NCBI RefSeq assembly: GCF_016756315.1
Contig: NZ_AP024235.1
Location: 310,001 to 374,000 of the forward strand
Source: Alteromonas sp. KC3
GTDB taxonomy: Bacteria > Pseudomonadota > Gammaproteobacteria > Enterobacterales > Alteromonadaceae
Length of the DNA: 64,000 nucleotides
Direction of reading: 5' to 3'
The notes under the pieces: model-generated
Seen by the model: only the letters and a program-made list of their open reading frames with translations
Told to the model about the DNA's origin: nothing
Databases searched by the model: none
In this document: positions 54,626 to 64,000 of the stretch, one piece after another
Numbering within the stretch: position 1 is the first letter of the stretch
How the letters are laid out: the number at the start of each line of letters is the position of its first letter
Made by a program: the position numbers and the translations under genes

Positions 54626-56536
54626 CTAGAGTTTAAAGCGACTGACTTCTGTCGATAACTCTTGCGCTAGCTCATCAAGCTTGTCACTAACACTCACCAA
54701 TACCTGAGTGGCATTTAGTGTTTCTTCACTTGATGCACTGATGTCGTTAATATTTCGGCTTATATCTTCGACCACGGTGGCCTGCTCTTCAGTAGCGGTT
54801 GCTACCTGAGTATTAACATCATTGATGTGCGCAATTTCATCGGCAATATCTTGTAAAAGTTTGTCAATTTCATCGGTAGCAGATACCACATCCTCGGTAC
54901 GTTCTCTGCTTGATTCCATTTGCAACACCGCTGATTTTGAGTCTTGCTGAAACTTATCAATTTTTACCTGAATTTCATCAGTTGCACTGGCAGCGCGTTG
55001 CGCCAAAGTACGCACTTCGTCTGCGACGACAGAGAATCCTCTACCGTGATCGCCCGCGCGTGCTGCTTCAATCGCCGCATTAAGTGCCAGTAAGTTGGTT
55101 TGCTCTGAAATGCCTCTAATGGTATCCAAAATGCCGCCAATGGCTGCAGTGTGTTCATCGAGCGATTGAATAACACCTGATACATCTTGAATCTGTTGAG
55201 ACAACCCCTTAATTGCATGAACAGCACGCTGAGTAATTTGTCTGCCATGAGCCGAGTTGGTAGTTGCTGTATTTGCGTTTTGCGCTGCTTGCGTTGCCGA
55301 GTGGGCTACTTCGTTAACAGTGCTTCCCATCTCGGTAAGCGCGGCGGCTGCTTGTAAAGTTTGGTCGCGTTGGCTTTTAGTAGAATGCTCAGTTTGCTGT
55401 GACTGCTTAGCGACATCTTCCGCAGATGTTTTCAATGCATGACTGGTTTTGGCAACTTGAGAGATGGTGCCATGCAAGTGATCGATGAAGTTATTAAAGC
55501 CTTCGACCAACCGAGCAATCTCTTTTTGTTCAGGCATTGGGATACGCGAGCGCAGGTCACCTTGACCACGGCCGAGCTGCTGAAATACGTCAGCGAGCGA
55601 CTCTAGAGGCTTAGTTAAACTGCCTGCGAGCCAAATACCGATAAACGTAAACGCACCCGCAATCGCTAATGCCCACAAAATGATTTGGCGGCTGCCTGCG
55701 TTGATTGATGCGTAGAGCTCGCTTTCAGGTACCTGTGCAATTACATACCAACCCGCTTTCTCGACATAGGTGCTCGCAAACAAGAGCGTACCTTCATCAT
55801 GATCACTGGTTGTCATGGCAAAACGTTGCTTGGTAAGCAGCTTACTTGCCGCTTGAGAGTCGCTCACAGAGGATAATTTTGCTTTACCCAATAGGTTGGT
55901 GTCTGGATGCGCGATGATAGTGCCGCTACCGTCAACAAGATAAACAAAGCCTGTTTCAGCAATTTTTACGGCATTGATAATATCGAGTAATTCGTCTACA
56001 GATTTTGCAACACCCGACATCCCGCGACCGTTGACTTGCTGATAGTTTGCAAAAAGTCTGTAGCCTTGGCCTGGCTCATTGTAAAGGCTTAGTGATACAG
56101 GCTGACCAGAGTCTTTATAGGCAAAAAACCACCCATCAAACTCATCATTTTTAAGCTCACGTAAAAAGCCGTCTTGGTTCCAATATTTGTAGGTGTTTCT
56201 GTCTACGAATGAGGCCACGGTTAATTCGTTGAATGCGACTATATTATTGAGATAGCTGACTAATCTTTTTTCGCCGGCATTGTCTGCGCCAGCAGCAGAC
56301 CATGCAAGTATATCTGGGTTTGACGCGACGCTATGGGCAACAGTAAGCATAACACTGGCCTCGCGATCTACGCGGTTGCCAATTTGTTGCAGTAGCGACG
56401 GTAATTGGTTTTGCTCTACGTTTTCTTTTACAAGGTCACGCGCAATCCATTGACTTATAGAGCCTACTAGTACAGCTGCTGCTAAAACTGCAACAACCAA
56501 TGAGATGATAAGTTTTTGTTTTATACTGAAAGTCAT
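54626..56536 (-). CDS. Methyl-accepting chemotaxis protein, dCache sensor
   Basis: 636 residues. Two membrane helices (~8-30, ~280-305) frame a periplasmic double-Cache region that senses small molecules such as amino acids or organic acids ([20 protein letters not shown]). A HAMP domain follows ([19 protein letters not shown]), then the signalling hairpin with the invariant tip [18 protein letters not shown] and [13 protein letters not shown]. Trimers of dimers form arrays with CheA and CheW, which are not encoded here. The ligand is unknown. Confidence 0.93.
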   Translation of the reverse strand: MTFSIKQKLIISLVVAVLAAAVLVGSISQWIARDLVKENVEQNQLPSLLQQIGNRVDREASVMLTVAHSVASNPDILAWSAAGADNAGEKRLVSYLNNIVAFNELTVASFVDRNTYKYWNQDGFLRELKNDEFDGWFFAYKDSGQPVSLSLYNEPGQGYRLFANYQQVNGRGMSGVAKSVDELLDIINAVKIAETGFVYLVDGSGTIIAHPDTNLLGKAKLSSVSDSQAASKLLTKQRFAMTTSDHDEGTLLFASTYVEKAGWYVIAQVPESELYASINAGSRQIILWALAIAGAFTFIGIWLAGSLTKPLESLADVFQQLGRGQGDLRSRIPMPEQKEIARLVEGFNNFIDHLHGTISQVAKTSHALKTSAEDVAKQSQQTEHSTKSQRDQTLQAAAALTEMGSTVNEVAHSATQAAQNANTATTNSAHGRQITQRAVHAIKGLSQQIQDVSGVIQSLDEHTAAIGGILDTIRGISEQTNLLALNAAIEAARAGDHGRGFSVVADEVRTLAQRAASATDEIQVKIDKFQQDSKSAVLQMESSRERTEDVVSATDEIDKLLQDIADEIAHINDVNTQVATATEEQATVVEDISRNINDISASSEETLNATQVLVSVSDKLDELAQELSTEVSRFKL

Positions 56537-56770
56537 GACTTTCGACCACGTTAGTTAATGCTGAAAAATGACGTGGCATTGCAGGCACCGCAACGTCCAA
56601 GGAATATCTAGCAAACGCTAGAAAATAACCACGCACTGTTATAATTATAGTTGTGTACAGTGGTTTATATCGGCATGGTGACAATAAAAGTTAATCTTTT
56701 ACGATTTTTGAACAGCACTCATGAAGACACTCGATAATTGTGCTTCAAAACTGACCAGTGGGTCAATAAA

Positions 56771-56810
56771 AAAGCCACTCAATAGAGTGGCTCTCATAGA
56801 GTGGCTCTTT
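56771..56810 (-). terminator. Terminator downstream of the M3 peptidase gene, with duplicated arm
   Basis: On the minus strand GCCACTC-TATT-GAGTGGC followed by a T run. The arm is preceded by a second copy: ATAGAGTGGCTCT occurs at 56782-56794 and 56796-56808, so two 5' arms compete for one 3' arm. Lies in the 290-base gap 56537-56826. Confidence 0.7.
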
Positions 56811-56826
56811 TAGGACGTTAAGCTGA

Positions 56827-59010
56827 CTACTCGCTATCTTTAGGTAGCGGGAAGCCACGGTCTCGCATTAGTGCGTCCACCTTGGCATCTCTGCCGCGGA
56901 ACTTTTGATACGCCTCAGCGGGGTCCATCGCGTTGCGTACCGAGAATAGGTACTTAACCAATCTATCACCGACTTCTTTATCATAAAAACCACCAGGGGC
57001 TTCCATAAATGCTTCTGCGGCATCAGCGGTAAGCACTTCTGCCCACATGTAGCCATAGTATGCAGCTGCATAGCCCTCACCAGAGAAGACGTGACCAAAA
57101 TGTGGAGAACGGTGACGCATCACAATTTCTTCTGGCATATTTAGCTTCTTAAGCTCTTCACGCTCAAACGCGTCAGGCTCAATCTTACTCGGATCAGTCG
57201 TGTGATATTTCAGATCCATGATGGCAGAGGCCATGTATTCTGTTGTTTTAAAGCCTTCGTTGAAGGTTGCAGCCTTCTTAATTTTCTCAACAAGAGAAGC
57301 CGGAATTGGCTCGCCAGTTTCGTGGTGAACCAAGAATTGGTTAATCACTTCATCGGTCGTTAACCACCGCTCAAGCAACTGTGACTGGAATTCTGTGTAA
57401 TCGCGAACACCAGAGTGAGATGAAGGATATTCAACATCTGACGATAAGAAGTGCAACGCATGCCCAAACTCATGGAAATATGTTTCGGCATCGTCCCACG
57501 AAATTAGGGTTGCTTCGCCTTCAGCACCTTTTACGAAGTTTGAGTTATTTGAAGACAGTACGGTTTTCTTACCATCGAATGTGGTGTAAGAGCGGTATGT
57601 CGTTGCCCATGCGCCAGAGCGCTTGCCTTTGCGAGAAAACGGATCGAGATACCACAGACCAATGTGCTCACCACTGTCTTTATCTGTCACTTCCCACACT
57701 TTAACATCGTCGTGGAAGACTGGCACTTTACCTTCTTCAACAGGTGTAAAGTTGAAATTAAATAGGCGTCCAGCCACATAAAACATTGCTTCACGCAATT
57801 TATCTAGCTGTAGGTACTGCTTGACTTCATTTGAGTCTAAATCGTATTTCGCTTGGCGCACTTTCTCTGCATAAAAGCGGTAGTCCCACGGTGCGATAGT
57901 GATGTCTGCGCCTTCCTCGTCAGCAATTGCCTGCATATCTGCCACTTCTTCTTCAACACGGGCAATAGCTGCAGGCCATACTTTCATCATCAAATCCATG
58001 GCATTTTCTGGGTTTTTCGCCATGCGATCTTCTAAGCGCCATTGTGCATAATTCTCATAGCCCAATAGCTCAACGCGTTCGTCTCGAAGTGTAAGTATAC
58101 GTTTGATAATTTCGTTGTTATCGAAGTCATCGGCATTGTCACCACGGTTATAGTAGGTGCGCCATACTTTTTCGCGTAACTCACGATTTGTAGAGTACGT
58201 TAGGAATGGATCCATCGAAGAGCGGGTATTGGTAATGGCGTACTTGTCAGCCTCACCACGCGCTTCTGCTGCCGCTTTGGCAGCCTTTACGAACGAGGCT
58301 GGCAATCCATCGAGCTGCGCTTCGGTAATGTAGGTGACATAGTTTTCTTCATCGGCAAGAATATTGTTTGAGAACTTCGTGTGAAGTGTCGCTAACTCTT
58401 GGTTGATTTCTGCATAACGTTTTTTAGCGTCGCCATCTAGGGTTGCACCATTGCGCGCAAAATTGTTGTAAGTCATCCACGTAATACGCTGCTCTTCTGG
58501 CGTTAGTGTTTTCAACGCATCAGACTCATATACCGCTCTTACGCGCGCAAATAGTTTTTCATTTTGCGTAATTTGAGTGAAAAACGCAGAAAGCTTAGGT
58601 GACATTTCAGCTTGAATTTCACGAAATTCAGCGCTTGATTTGTTAGCACTCCAAATGCCGTAGTAGGTAAAAACGCGACTGAGCTCAGCACCAGCGCGCT
58701 CCATTTCCACAATTACATTCTCGAAAGTGGGGGGCGCTTCATTGTTCGCAATAGCTTCAATTTCTTCTAAATTGAGTGCCATGGCTTTTTCAAGTGCTGG
58801 TTTTAGATCTTCAAGTTTCATTTTATCGAAAGCAGGTACCCCACCATATGGGCCTTTAAACTCTTGAAGTAAAACATTATCGAATTGTGCTTGTTCTGTG
58901 CTTGCAGCGCTTGGCGCTTCTGTGCTGGTACTTTCTGGCGCTTGTTGTGAGCATGCGCCCAATGCAATCACTACCGCGATAGCAGTAAGCGATGTTTTAA
59001 ATTTACCCAT
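56827..59010 (-). CDS. dcp: M3-family metallopeptidase (Dcp-like) lipoprotein
   Basis: 727 residues. A lipoprotein signal with the Cys in ALGACSQ, then the mostly helical M3 fold. Zn ligands are in HEFGHALH (H513, E514, H517), with the third ligand Glu after it in SSHSGVRDYTEFQSQLLERW. Length and the terminal RGRDAKVDALMRDRGFPL fit peptidyl-dipeptidase Dcp, which takes dipeptides from C-termini. E. coli Dcp has no lipobox; lipoprotein forms are common in marine gammaproteobacteria, where they work in the periplasm. A terminator follows. Confidence 0.9.
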   Translation of the reverse strand: MGKFKTSLTAIAVVIALGACSQQAPESTSTEAPSAASTEQAQFDNVLLQEFKGPYGGVPAFDKMKLEDLKPALEKAMALNLEEIEAIANNEAPPTFENVIVEMERAGAELSRVFTYYGIWSANKSSAEFREIQAEMSPKLSAFFTQITQNEKLFARVRAVYESDALKTLTPEEQRITWMTYNNFARNGATLDGDAKKRYAEINQELATLHTKFSNNILADEENYVTYITEAQLDGLPASFVKAAKAAAEARGEADKYAITNTRSSMDPFLTYSTNRELREKVWRTYYNRGDNADDFDNNEIIKRILTLRDERVELLGYENYAQWRLEDRMAKNPENAMDLMMKVWPAAIARVEEEVADMQAIADEEGADITIAPWDYRFYAEKVRQAKYDLDSNEVKQYLQLDKLREAMFYVAGRLFNFNFTPVEEGKVPVFHDDVKVWEVTDKDSGEHIGLWYLDPFSRKGKRSGAWATTYRSYTTFDGKKTVLSSNNSNFVKGAEGEATLISWDDAETYFHEFGHALHFLSSDVEYPSSHSGVRDYTEFQSQLLERWLTTDEVINQFLVHHETGEPIPASLVEKIKKAATFNEGFKTTEYMASAIMDLKYHTTDPSKIEPDAFEREELKKLNMPEEIVMRHRSPHFGHVFSGEGYAAAYYGYMWAEVLTADAAEAFMEAPGGFYDKEVGDRLVKYLFSVRNAMDPAEAYQKFRGRDAKVDALMRDRGFPLPKDSE

Positions 59011-59330
59011 GGATATTCCTGTCTTTTGTTATGGTTTTGTACTTACGCTGTCGAACTATGCAGTACGTTATTTCGCGTTACATCGCTAAAAACGTATTGC
59101 ATAGCACAACAGGTTCACTTCATCTTAAGACAATGTAAATATAAGTTAAATGTCCTTTAACGTAATTCCCTGCAACATAACGGTTTAAGTGCGTTGTCGT
59201 TGTGCCATGTAATTCGTCGAAATACGCTAAATTTTTATTGGCTTTACGCTGTACGGAATTTACACTGCGCGCGTTTTTTGGTTTACCGCATCTGTGGTAA
59301 TGGATTGTTCGCCAATTTAAGTGACACACA
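59011..59330. other. Divergent intergenic region, M3 peptidase / YgjV
   Basis: 320 bases between divergent start codons. I see only weak AT-rich promoter-like stretches and no RNA, operator or small gene that can be supported. Open frames here overlap the YgjV gene on the other strand and look like shadows. Confidence 0.4.
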
Positions 59331-59849
59331 ATGTTCGAATTACTATTGCACACTTTTCCTGTTGCTTTTGCTCTCGCCTCGTTTTGGTCTAATACCGAAC
59401 GTAAATTATTGCTATTAAATCTTGGATTATGTGTCGCAATCGGATCTTTATTGGTTTTCGAGCAAGCGTGGGGTGGCGCTATTGTGATTACCGTAGCAGG
59501 GCTAAGCACCAGCTATCGTCTAATTAAACAAAAGTTACTATCGCCACTTGCAACTTACGTTACGCTAATCTCAATGATGTGTATCGTGCTCACTGTGAAC
59601 AACCTAACAGGAAAGACATCTTTTATTGAAACGATGCCGGTATTCACTTTTATGGCGTATCGTTTCGGTGAGCTTCACTGCAAAGAAGCAGGGCTTCGCG
59701 TTTGCATGATTGTCGGCTCGTTAAACTTCACAATTTACGGCATTATCACTCAAACATGGGGGCTGGCTATTACAGAAGCACTTTTTGCGGCCTCTAATAT
59801 GTGGTACTACCTACGACTTAGAAAAGCGATACGCGTAAGTGCTGTGTAG
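59331..59849 (+). CDS. YgjV-family inner-membrane protein
   Basis: 172 residues with five or six hydrophobic helices: FPVAFALASFWSNTERKLLL, MMCIVLTVNNLTGKTSFIE, MPVFTFMAYRFGE and LNFTIYGIITQTWGLAITEA are the YgjV hallmarks. Function of the family is not known; some relatives are annotated as transporters. The final MWYYLRLRKAIR is typical. Convergent with a small membrane-protein gene, 5 bases apart. Confidence 0.85.
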   Translation: MFELLLHTFPVAFALASFWSNTERKLLLLNLGLCVAIGSLLVFEQAWGGAIVITVAGLSTSYRLIKQKLLSPLATYVTLISMMCIVLTVNNLTGKTSFIETMPVFTFMAYRFGELHCKEAGLRVCMIVGSLNFTIYGIITQTWGLAITEALFAASNMWYYLRLRKAIRVSAV

Positions 59850-59854
59850 TAGCG

Positions 59855-60085
59855 CTAGTGCTTTTTAGTATGCGTACGTAAACGATTTTCACGCGTAACG
59901 AAAAGAAAGGTTAAGTACATTTTTGTAGGCAGCGACATGGCAAGTCCAATGGCCATGCAGAACGCACCAAGATAAATGCCCTTAACCCCTATTTTTTCAG
60001 GAAGGCCGGAATAGCTGATGATGTAGTGCCCCAGTATAAAAAGCAAAACACCACTGACCATTACCCATTTCAACACTTTTATCAT
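59855..60085 (-). CDS. Small membrane protein, two helices, unknown function
   Basis: 76 residues: helices at ~5-27 and ~33-60 with a GLPEKIGVKG loop, and a basic tail (ENRLRTHTKKH). No family recognised. It is kept because its end meets the YgjV stop closely and the helices follow the positive-inside rule. Confidence 0.6.
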   Translation of the reverse strand: MIKVLKWVMVSGVLLFILGHYIISYSGLPEKIGVKGIYLGAFCMAIGLAMSLPTKMYLTFLFVTRENRLRTHTKKH

Positions 60086-60172
60086 GACAGTTCATCGTTT
60101 TACTACCCATACTGCTAGCTTACATAACTCCATTGCATTGGATATTGATTGAGGTCATGAGTTAGTACATCG

Positions 60173-61027
60173 TTATGCAAATACGACTGTTTTATTGCGA
60201 TGAATAATCACACGGTCTTCTAAATGGTAGCGCACGCCGTGCGCAAGTGCGGTAACTTCACAATCCTTACCTTTTCTCACCATGTCTTGTGCGCTGTCGC
60301 TATGGCTGATGCGTTTGACGCTTTGTTCGATGATTGGGCCTTCGTCGAGATCTTTTGTTACGTAGTGACAGGTTGCCCCAATTAATTTTACACCCCGGTC
60401 GTACGCTTGCTGATAAGGCTTGGCGCCGGCAAAGCTAGGTAGAAAACTATGGTGAATGTTAATGGCTTTACCTTGCAGCTCTTGGCATAGCGTGTCGGGT
60501 AAAATCTGCATAAAACGGGCAAGCACCGTTAAATCAATTTTGTATTCTTGCAACAAGGTAGCGATCTGTGCAAACGCCGCTTCTTTACCCAACGCTTTAA
60601 AGTCAACCCAGTGGAAAGGTACTTTGTACCAATCTGCAAACTGTTTCATTTGGGGGTGGTTAGCGATGATGACAGGAATATCACAATGCAGTTCACCAGT
60701 ATGCCAGCGGTGAAGCAGGTCAACTAAACAGTGAGACTCAAGACTTGCTAATAACGCAACGCGCTGCTTTTTGTTTGAGTCGCTTAGTTTCCAATTCATT
60801 TGATATTCGTTGGCAAGCGGGGTGAACTCTTTAACAAAGCTGTGATGATCTAACTTTAGCGAGTCTGTGCTAATTTCATGGCGCATGAAAAAGCGACCGG
60901 TTTGTAAATCGGTATGGTGGCTGGCTTCAACAATGGTGGCGTTATGGTCAGCGAGAAACTGAGATACGCTGGCAACTAGCCCGATTTGGTCGGGGCAGTC
61001 GATGACTAATCTAAATGTTTGTTGCAT
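60173..61027 (-). CDS. purU: Formyltetrahydrofolate deformylase
   Basis: About 284 residues from MQQTFRLVIDCPDQIGLVAS (ATG at 61027); a TTG 12 bases upstream is less likely. An N-terminal ACT-like domain is followed by the formyltransferase fold: HRWHTGELHCDIPVIIANHP, RFMQILPDTL, and NIHHSFLPSFAGAKPYQQAY with the catalytic His and later Asp in VTKDLDEGPII. Releases formate from 10-formyl-THF, supplying formate to PurT and keeping folate pools balanced. Length is normal. Confidence 0.94.
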   Translation of the reverse strand: MQQTFRLVIDCPDQIGLVASVSQFLADHNATIVEASHHTDLQTGRFFMRHEISTDSLKLDHHSFVKEFTPLANEYQMNWKLSDSNKKQRVALLASLESHCLVDLLHRWHTGELHCDIPVIIANHPQMKQFADWYKVPFHWVDFKALGKEAAFAQIATLLQEYKIDLTVLARFMQILPDTLCQELQGKAINIHHSFLPSFAGAKPYQQAYDRGVKLIGATCHYVTKDLDEGPIIEQSVKRISHSDSAQDMVRKGKDCEVTALAHGVRYHLEDRVIIHRNKTVVFA

Positions 61028-61147
61028 GGATATTTGCAAAAATTCTAAAAACAGGACCCCTTTTTACCGCTTAGAACTGCTGAAGTAAACCGCAATGGTC
61101 ATACAGTACCAGCTTAAATTTGAATAACTCATAATGAATGTCGTCCT

Positions 61148-61798
61148 TTATTCGTCTGTTATTCCTCTGCGTAGCTTTTCACGTACCGACATAGTGTGCT
61201 TTAGTGCCCAAGAATGGCGTATGGGGTAGGTTACGCCTTGTGGGGTTGAGAGTGACTCGAACAAATGAAAAGCAGAAGCATGAACATCAACACTTGGACT
61301 ATAAAGTGGCAGCGGGAGTGCGCTCGTTGCCTTTCGCACCAGTGTGACGTGGGGTTTGTATTCTCTACTTTCTACCTCTATTGCAGCGCTGCGTGCCGCT
61401 TTTCGGGTGTATCTCGCTAATTCCATTAGTGCTTTGGGCGGTGAGGATGGGGCACTAAATAGAATTTTGGGACCGTTCCACAGACCTGTCACATCTAAGG
61501 TAAGCGAAAACGGCTCGCTAACAATATTATCGAGTTCGTAAACTAACGCCTCGTGTTGGCGATGGGTTATGTCGCCCAAAAAGCATAATGTGATGTGGTA
61601 ATTCGCTGCAGGAACTGCATAAGGCTGTACCAAGCCATGTTTATTTGATGCAACACCACTGATATCACTGCGCTTATTTTTACGAGTAAGCTCAACGCGC
61701 TTGTCGCGCGGCATGACTTCAGGTAATGCTTGTTGTCGCCAACTATCAAGCGCAAGCTTTTCGGTTGTACTTAAATCTAACCCTACAAAACAACGCAT
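61148..61798 (-). CDS. thpR: RNA 2',3'-cyclic phosphodiesterase (LigT/ThpR)
   Basis: 216 residues, slightly long for the family because of an N-terminal insertion (DKRVELTRKNKRSDISGV). The two H-x-T/S motifs, YHITLCFLGD and PHVTLVRKA, form the catalytic pair of the 2H phosphoesterase fold. MRCFVGLDL at the start is typical. Acts on 2',3'-cyclic ends of RNA or tRNA fragments. Divergent from hrpB. Confidence 0.9.
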   Translation of the reverse strand: MRCFVGLDLSTTEKLALDSWRQQALPEVMPRDKRVELTRKNKRSDISGVASNKHGLVQPYAVPAANYHITLCFLGDITHRQHEALVYELDNIVSEPFSLTLDVTGLWNGPKILFSAPSSPPKALMELARYTRKAARSAAIEVESREYKPHVTLVRKATSALPLPLYSPSVDVHASAFHLFESLSTPQGVTYPIRHSWALKHTMSVREKLRRGITDE

Positions 61799-61897
61799 AA
61801 TGTTACCTCGTTATTTTTAATCAGTGTGAAGGAAAACGTGATGAGCAAAAAACAGGTACAATAGCATTACGTAGTTTATATCACCTTTATTTTCTTT

Positions 61898-64000
61898 ATG
61901 TTACAGCCGCTTTCACATTTGCCCGCTTACGAATTAGTTACACCGCTTATACAGGCTATTTCAGCGCGTAATGTCATTATTGGAGCACCGCCCGGAGCAG
62001 GTAAATCTACCGTTCTGCCTTTAGCGCTATTACAAGCGTGCACAGAGGGAAAAGTACTGCTTATGCAACCTCGCCGAGTTGTAGTAAGAAATTTAGCAGA
62101 TTACTTGGCGAAGCTGTTAGGTGAGCCTGTAGGCAAAACAGTTGGTTATCGCATTAAAGGGGAAACAAAGGTATCTAGTGATACAAAACTTGAGATCATT
62201 ACCGAAGGCATTCTTTCCCGCATGATCCAGCAAGACCCCGAATTAGAAGGCATAGCCATTATTGTTTTCGATGAGTTTCACGAGCGCAGCATTCACAGTG
62301 ATTTTGGGCTGGCGCTGGCATTAGAGGTGCAAGCTGGACTACGCGATGACTTACGCCTGGTAGTCATGTCGGCAACACTTGATGTCGACCCGTTAAGTAA
62401 TCTACTGAAAACACACAGCGACTGTGAAGTAGAGACACTTTTTACACAAGGACGTACTTTTCCCGTAGACGTTCGCTATACCAAAGATAGTCTAGCAAGT
62501 GATGTTGTGCCGCGCGTTACAGACGCCGTGAAACACGCGGTAGAGGCCCATGACGGTGATATTCTTGTATTTTTACCCGGGCGAGCAAGTATCAATGCCG
62601 TGGCAAGAAATCTATCTGCATTTATCGAACAAAGAGATGTCGCACTGCATTGCCTTTATGGTGCGCTAAGTAAAGAGGCGCAGCATGCAGCGATTGCGCC
62701 TGATACACAAAAACGACGTAAAATCATTTTGTCGACCAATATTGCCGAAACCAGTTTAACAATTGAAGGAGTACGTATTGTTATCGACAGTTTGTGGGAA
62801 AACAGCGCGCAATATCATGTTGCAAGCGACATCACAGAACTCGCTTGGCAACGCATATCGCAAGCATCTGCTATTCAGCGAATGGGGCGGGCGGGGCGCG
62901 TAAGTGAGGGAATCTGTTATAGGTTATGCAGCAAAGATAGTTTCGAGCGTTTAGCCAAGTTTAGTGCAGCACAAATCGAAAAAGAGGATATCAGTAGCTT
63001 TTTACTTGATACTTATGCATGGGGAAGTACGCCTGATACATTGGCACTTCTCACTACGCCTTCACTTGCACAAATGAATGGCGCACAAGCAAAACTCACT
63101 CGCATAAAAGCATTAGAGCACAATAACCTTATAACGCAGTACGGAAGAAGGCTTGCGCAACTGCCGTGTCAGCCTCATTTGGCGCATTTACTGCTGACTT
63201 GTTACCACGGTATTGAAGGACTGGATACACCAACCAATGTCTTGTTGAAACATGCCGCGCCATTTGTGGTCGCGTTAAGTGAAAATACTGCGGGACTAGC
63301 TCAAAACAGCGATTTACACGACGCATTACTTTCAGCAAGTTCAAATACACGCAGTCAGCTACTAAATCAAGCTAAGCGCTATGCAAAATACGTTGGTATT
63401 GAAGCGTCACAATTAACCATTGAGGCGATAGATTCAGACGCGCTTGGACTGTGTATCGCTATCGCATTTCCGCTGCAAGTAGGCTACTTGCGAAGCGCCA
63501 ACGACGGACGGGCTGGCTCAACCAATGCGCTAGAGTACAAACTGGCCAGTGGCAAAGGTGCACAATTGCAAAACACCAAAGGCGTGTTAAACGATAAAAC
63601 GCGAAACGGCGTTAATAATGCACAGTGGGTTGCTGTGTTGGAAGGTCAATTGCTTGGCAGTATGGTTGCAATTCGCTTAGCGCAAGCGGTGCCAGAGGCG
63701 TGGTTGAGAGTGGCATTTGAAGACGCATTTAGTGAAAAGCGCAGTGTTCGACTGAATGCTGAAACGGGGCAAATGGAAGCGCGAGTCACACAAGGATTTT
63801 ATGAAATTACTCTCAATAGCTTACCCGTATCGGGTCAAGAGAAAGCGGAAAATAGCGCTTTTTGGCGCGATGCGTTGGTCGATGCGTGGATTGATTATCT
63901 CGAAAAGCTTGCAATAGAGGACTGGCCGTTAAAAGAAGAAGATTGGCAATGGTGGCATCGAGTAGCACTCGCTGGGGAGCTAAATCTGCCCCAGAGCGAT
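61898..64000 (+). CDS. hrpB: ATP-dependent helicase HrpB (3' end beyond window)
   Basis: 701 codons from the ATG at 61898 to the last base, in frame throughout. DExH helicase: Walker A IIGAPPGAGKSTVLPLALLQ, MQPRRVVVRNLA (Ia), FDEFHERS (II), VMSATLDVDP (III), TNIAETSLTIEGV (V) and QRMGRAGRVSEG (VI). C-terminal HrpB domain follows; a full protein is about 810-830 residues, so ~110-130 remain. In E. coli HrpB is non-essential; it affects penicillin sensitivity and its RNA target is not clear. No strong ribosome site is visible upstream. Confidence 0.94.
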   Translation, partial: MLQPLSHLPAYELVTPLIQAISARNVIIGAPPGAGKSTVLPLALLQACTEGKVLLMQPRRVVVRNLADYLAKLLGEPVGKTVGYRIKGETKVSSDTKLEIITEGILSRMIQQDPELEGIAIIVFDEFHERSIHSDFGLALALEVQAGLRDDLRLVVMSATLDVDPLSNLLKTHSDCEVETLFTQGRTFPVDVRYTKDSLASDVVPRVTDAVKHAVEAHDGDILVFLPGRASINAVARNLSAFIEQRDVALHCLYGALSKEAQHAAIAPDTQKRRKIILSTNIAETSLTIEGVRIVIDSLWENSAQYHVASDITELAWQRISQASAIQRMGRAGRVSEGICYRLCSKDSFERLAKFSAAQIEKEDISSFLLDTYAWGSTPDTLALLTTPSLAQMNGAQAKLTRIKALEHNNLITQYGRRLAQLPCQPHLAHLLLTCYHGIEGLDTPTNVLLKHAAPFVVALSENTAGLAQNSDLHDALLSASSNTRSQLLNQAKRYAKYVGIEASQLTIEAIDSDALGLCIAIAFPLQVGYLRSANDGRAGSTNALEYKLASGKGAQLQNTKGVLNDKTRNGVNNAQWVAVLEGQLLGSMVAIRLAQAVPEAWLRVAFEDAFSEKRSVRLNAETGQMEARVTQGFYEITLNSLPVSGQEKAENSAFWRDALVDAWIDYLEKLAIEDWPLKEEDWQWWHRVALAGELNLPQSD

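Noticed and set aside
61148..61798. A longer N-terminal start for thpR or a fused domain
   Set aside because: MRCFVGLDL at the current ATG already matches the family start, and the upstream DNA is the divergent promoter gap to hrpB.

Overview
The window looks like chromosome of a marine gammaproteobacterium of the Alteromonas group. The 16S rRNA resembles Alteromonas sequences as I recall them, and the ribosomal proteins are close to those of enteric bacteria. Supporting gene types are a GH37 trehalase, an NHS-type sugar transporter, GG-dipeptide and propeller-kinase genes, a DUF3392 protein and an MshE-like ATPase. I ran no database search, so the genus is an inference.

Layout. 1-10.7 kb: end of a GH37 trehalase, a sigma factor fused to a membrane domain, a CIA30-like exported protein, an OpgC-like acyltransferase, a hybrid histidine kinase, a TPR protein with a degenerate GGDEF domain, a DMT transporter and a HAD hydrolase. 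10.7-14.8 kb: a 51-residue peptide gene with a double-glycine-type leader, read divergently from a 1.28-1.29 kresidue one-protein two-component system (propeller, kinase, receiver, AraC HTH). 14.8-26.2 kb: a LacI-controlled sugar locus with Gfo/Idh dehydrogenase, three TIM-barrel isomerase-like proteins, an MFS permease, a GMC oxidoreductase with its small Tat-type partner and a DUF1080 hydrolase, followed by a convergent iron-type alcohol dehydrogenase. Its content fits oxidation and hydrolysis of 3-keto-glycosides. 26.3-32.3 kb: an rRNA operon (16S, tRNA-Ala, tRNA-Ile, 23S, two 5S copies) with two tandem promoters. 32.4-41.5 kb: a broken exported-protein gene, a PH-domain protein, ilvE, gpmA, a DUF985 cupin, acnA and a GAF-GspE ATPase. 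41.8-47.0 kb: a complete S10 ribosomal operon with leader and terminator, not followed by the spc operon. 47.0-50.7 kb: LPS core genes (GT4, GT9, waaA). 50.9-64 kb: an antiporter, a propeller lipoprotein, an MCP, an M3 peptidase, YgjV, purU, thpR and the first 701 codons of hrpB.

The main caution is that between about 18.48 and 32.77 kb every long gene but the RNAs is frameshifted. Almost all of the roughly 18 lesions are single-base losses, mostly from short homopolymers, and the 16S gene itself lacks bases at conserved places. This looks like consensus error around an rRNA repeat rather than gene decay, so the sugar locus should be read as probably intact. The best candidate for an undescribed system is the double-glycine peptide paired with the propeller hybrid regulator at 10.7-14.8 kb.
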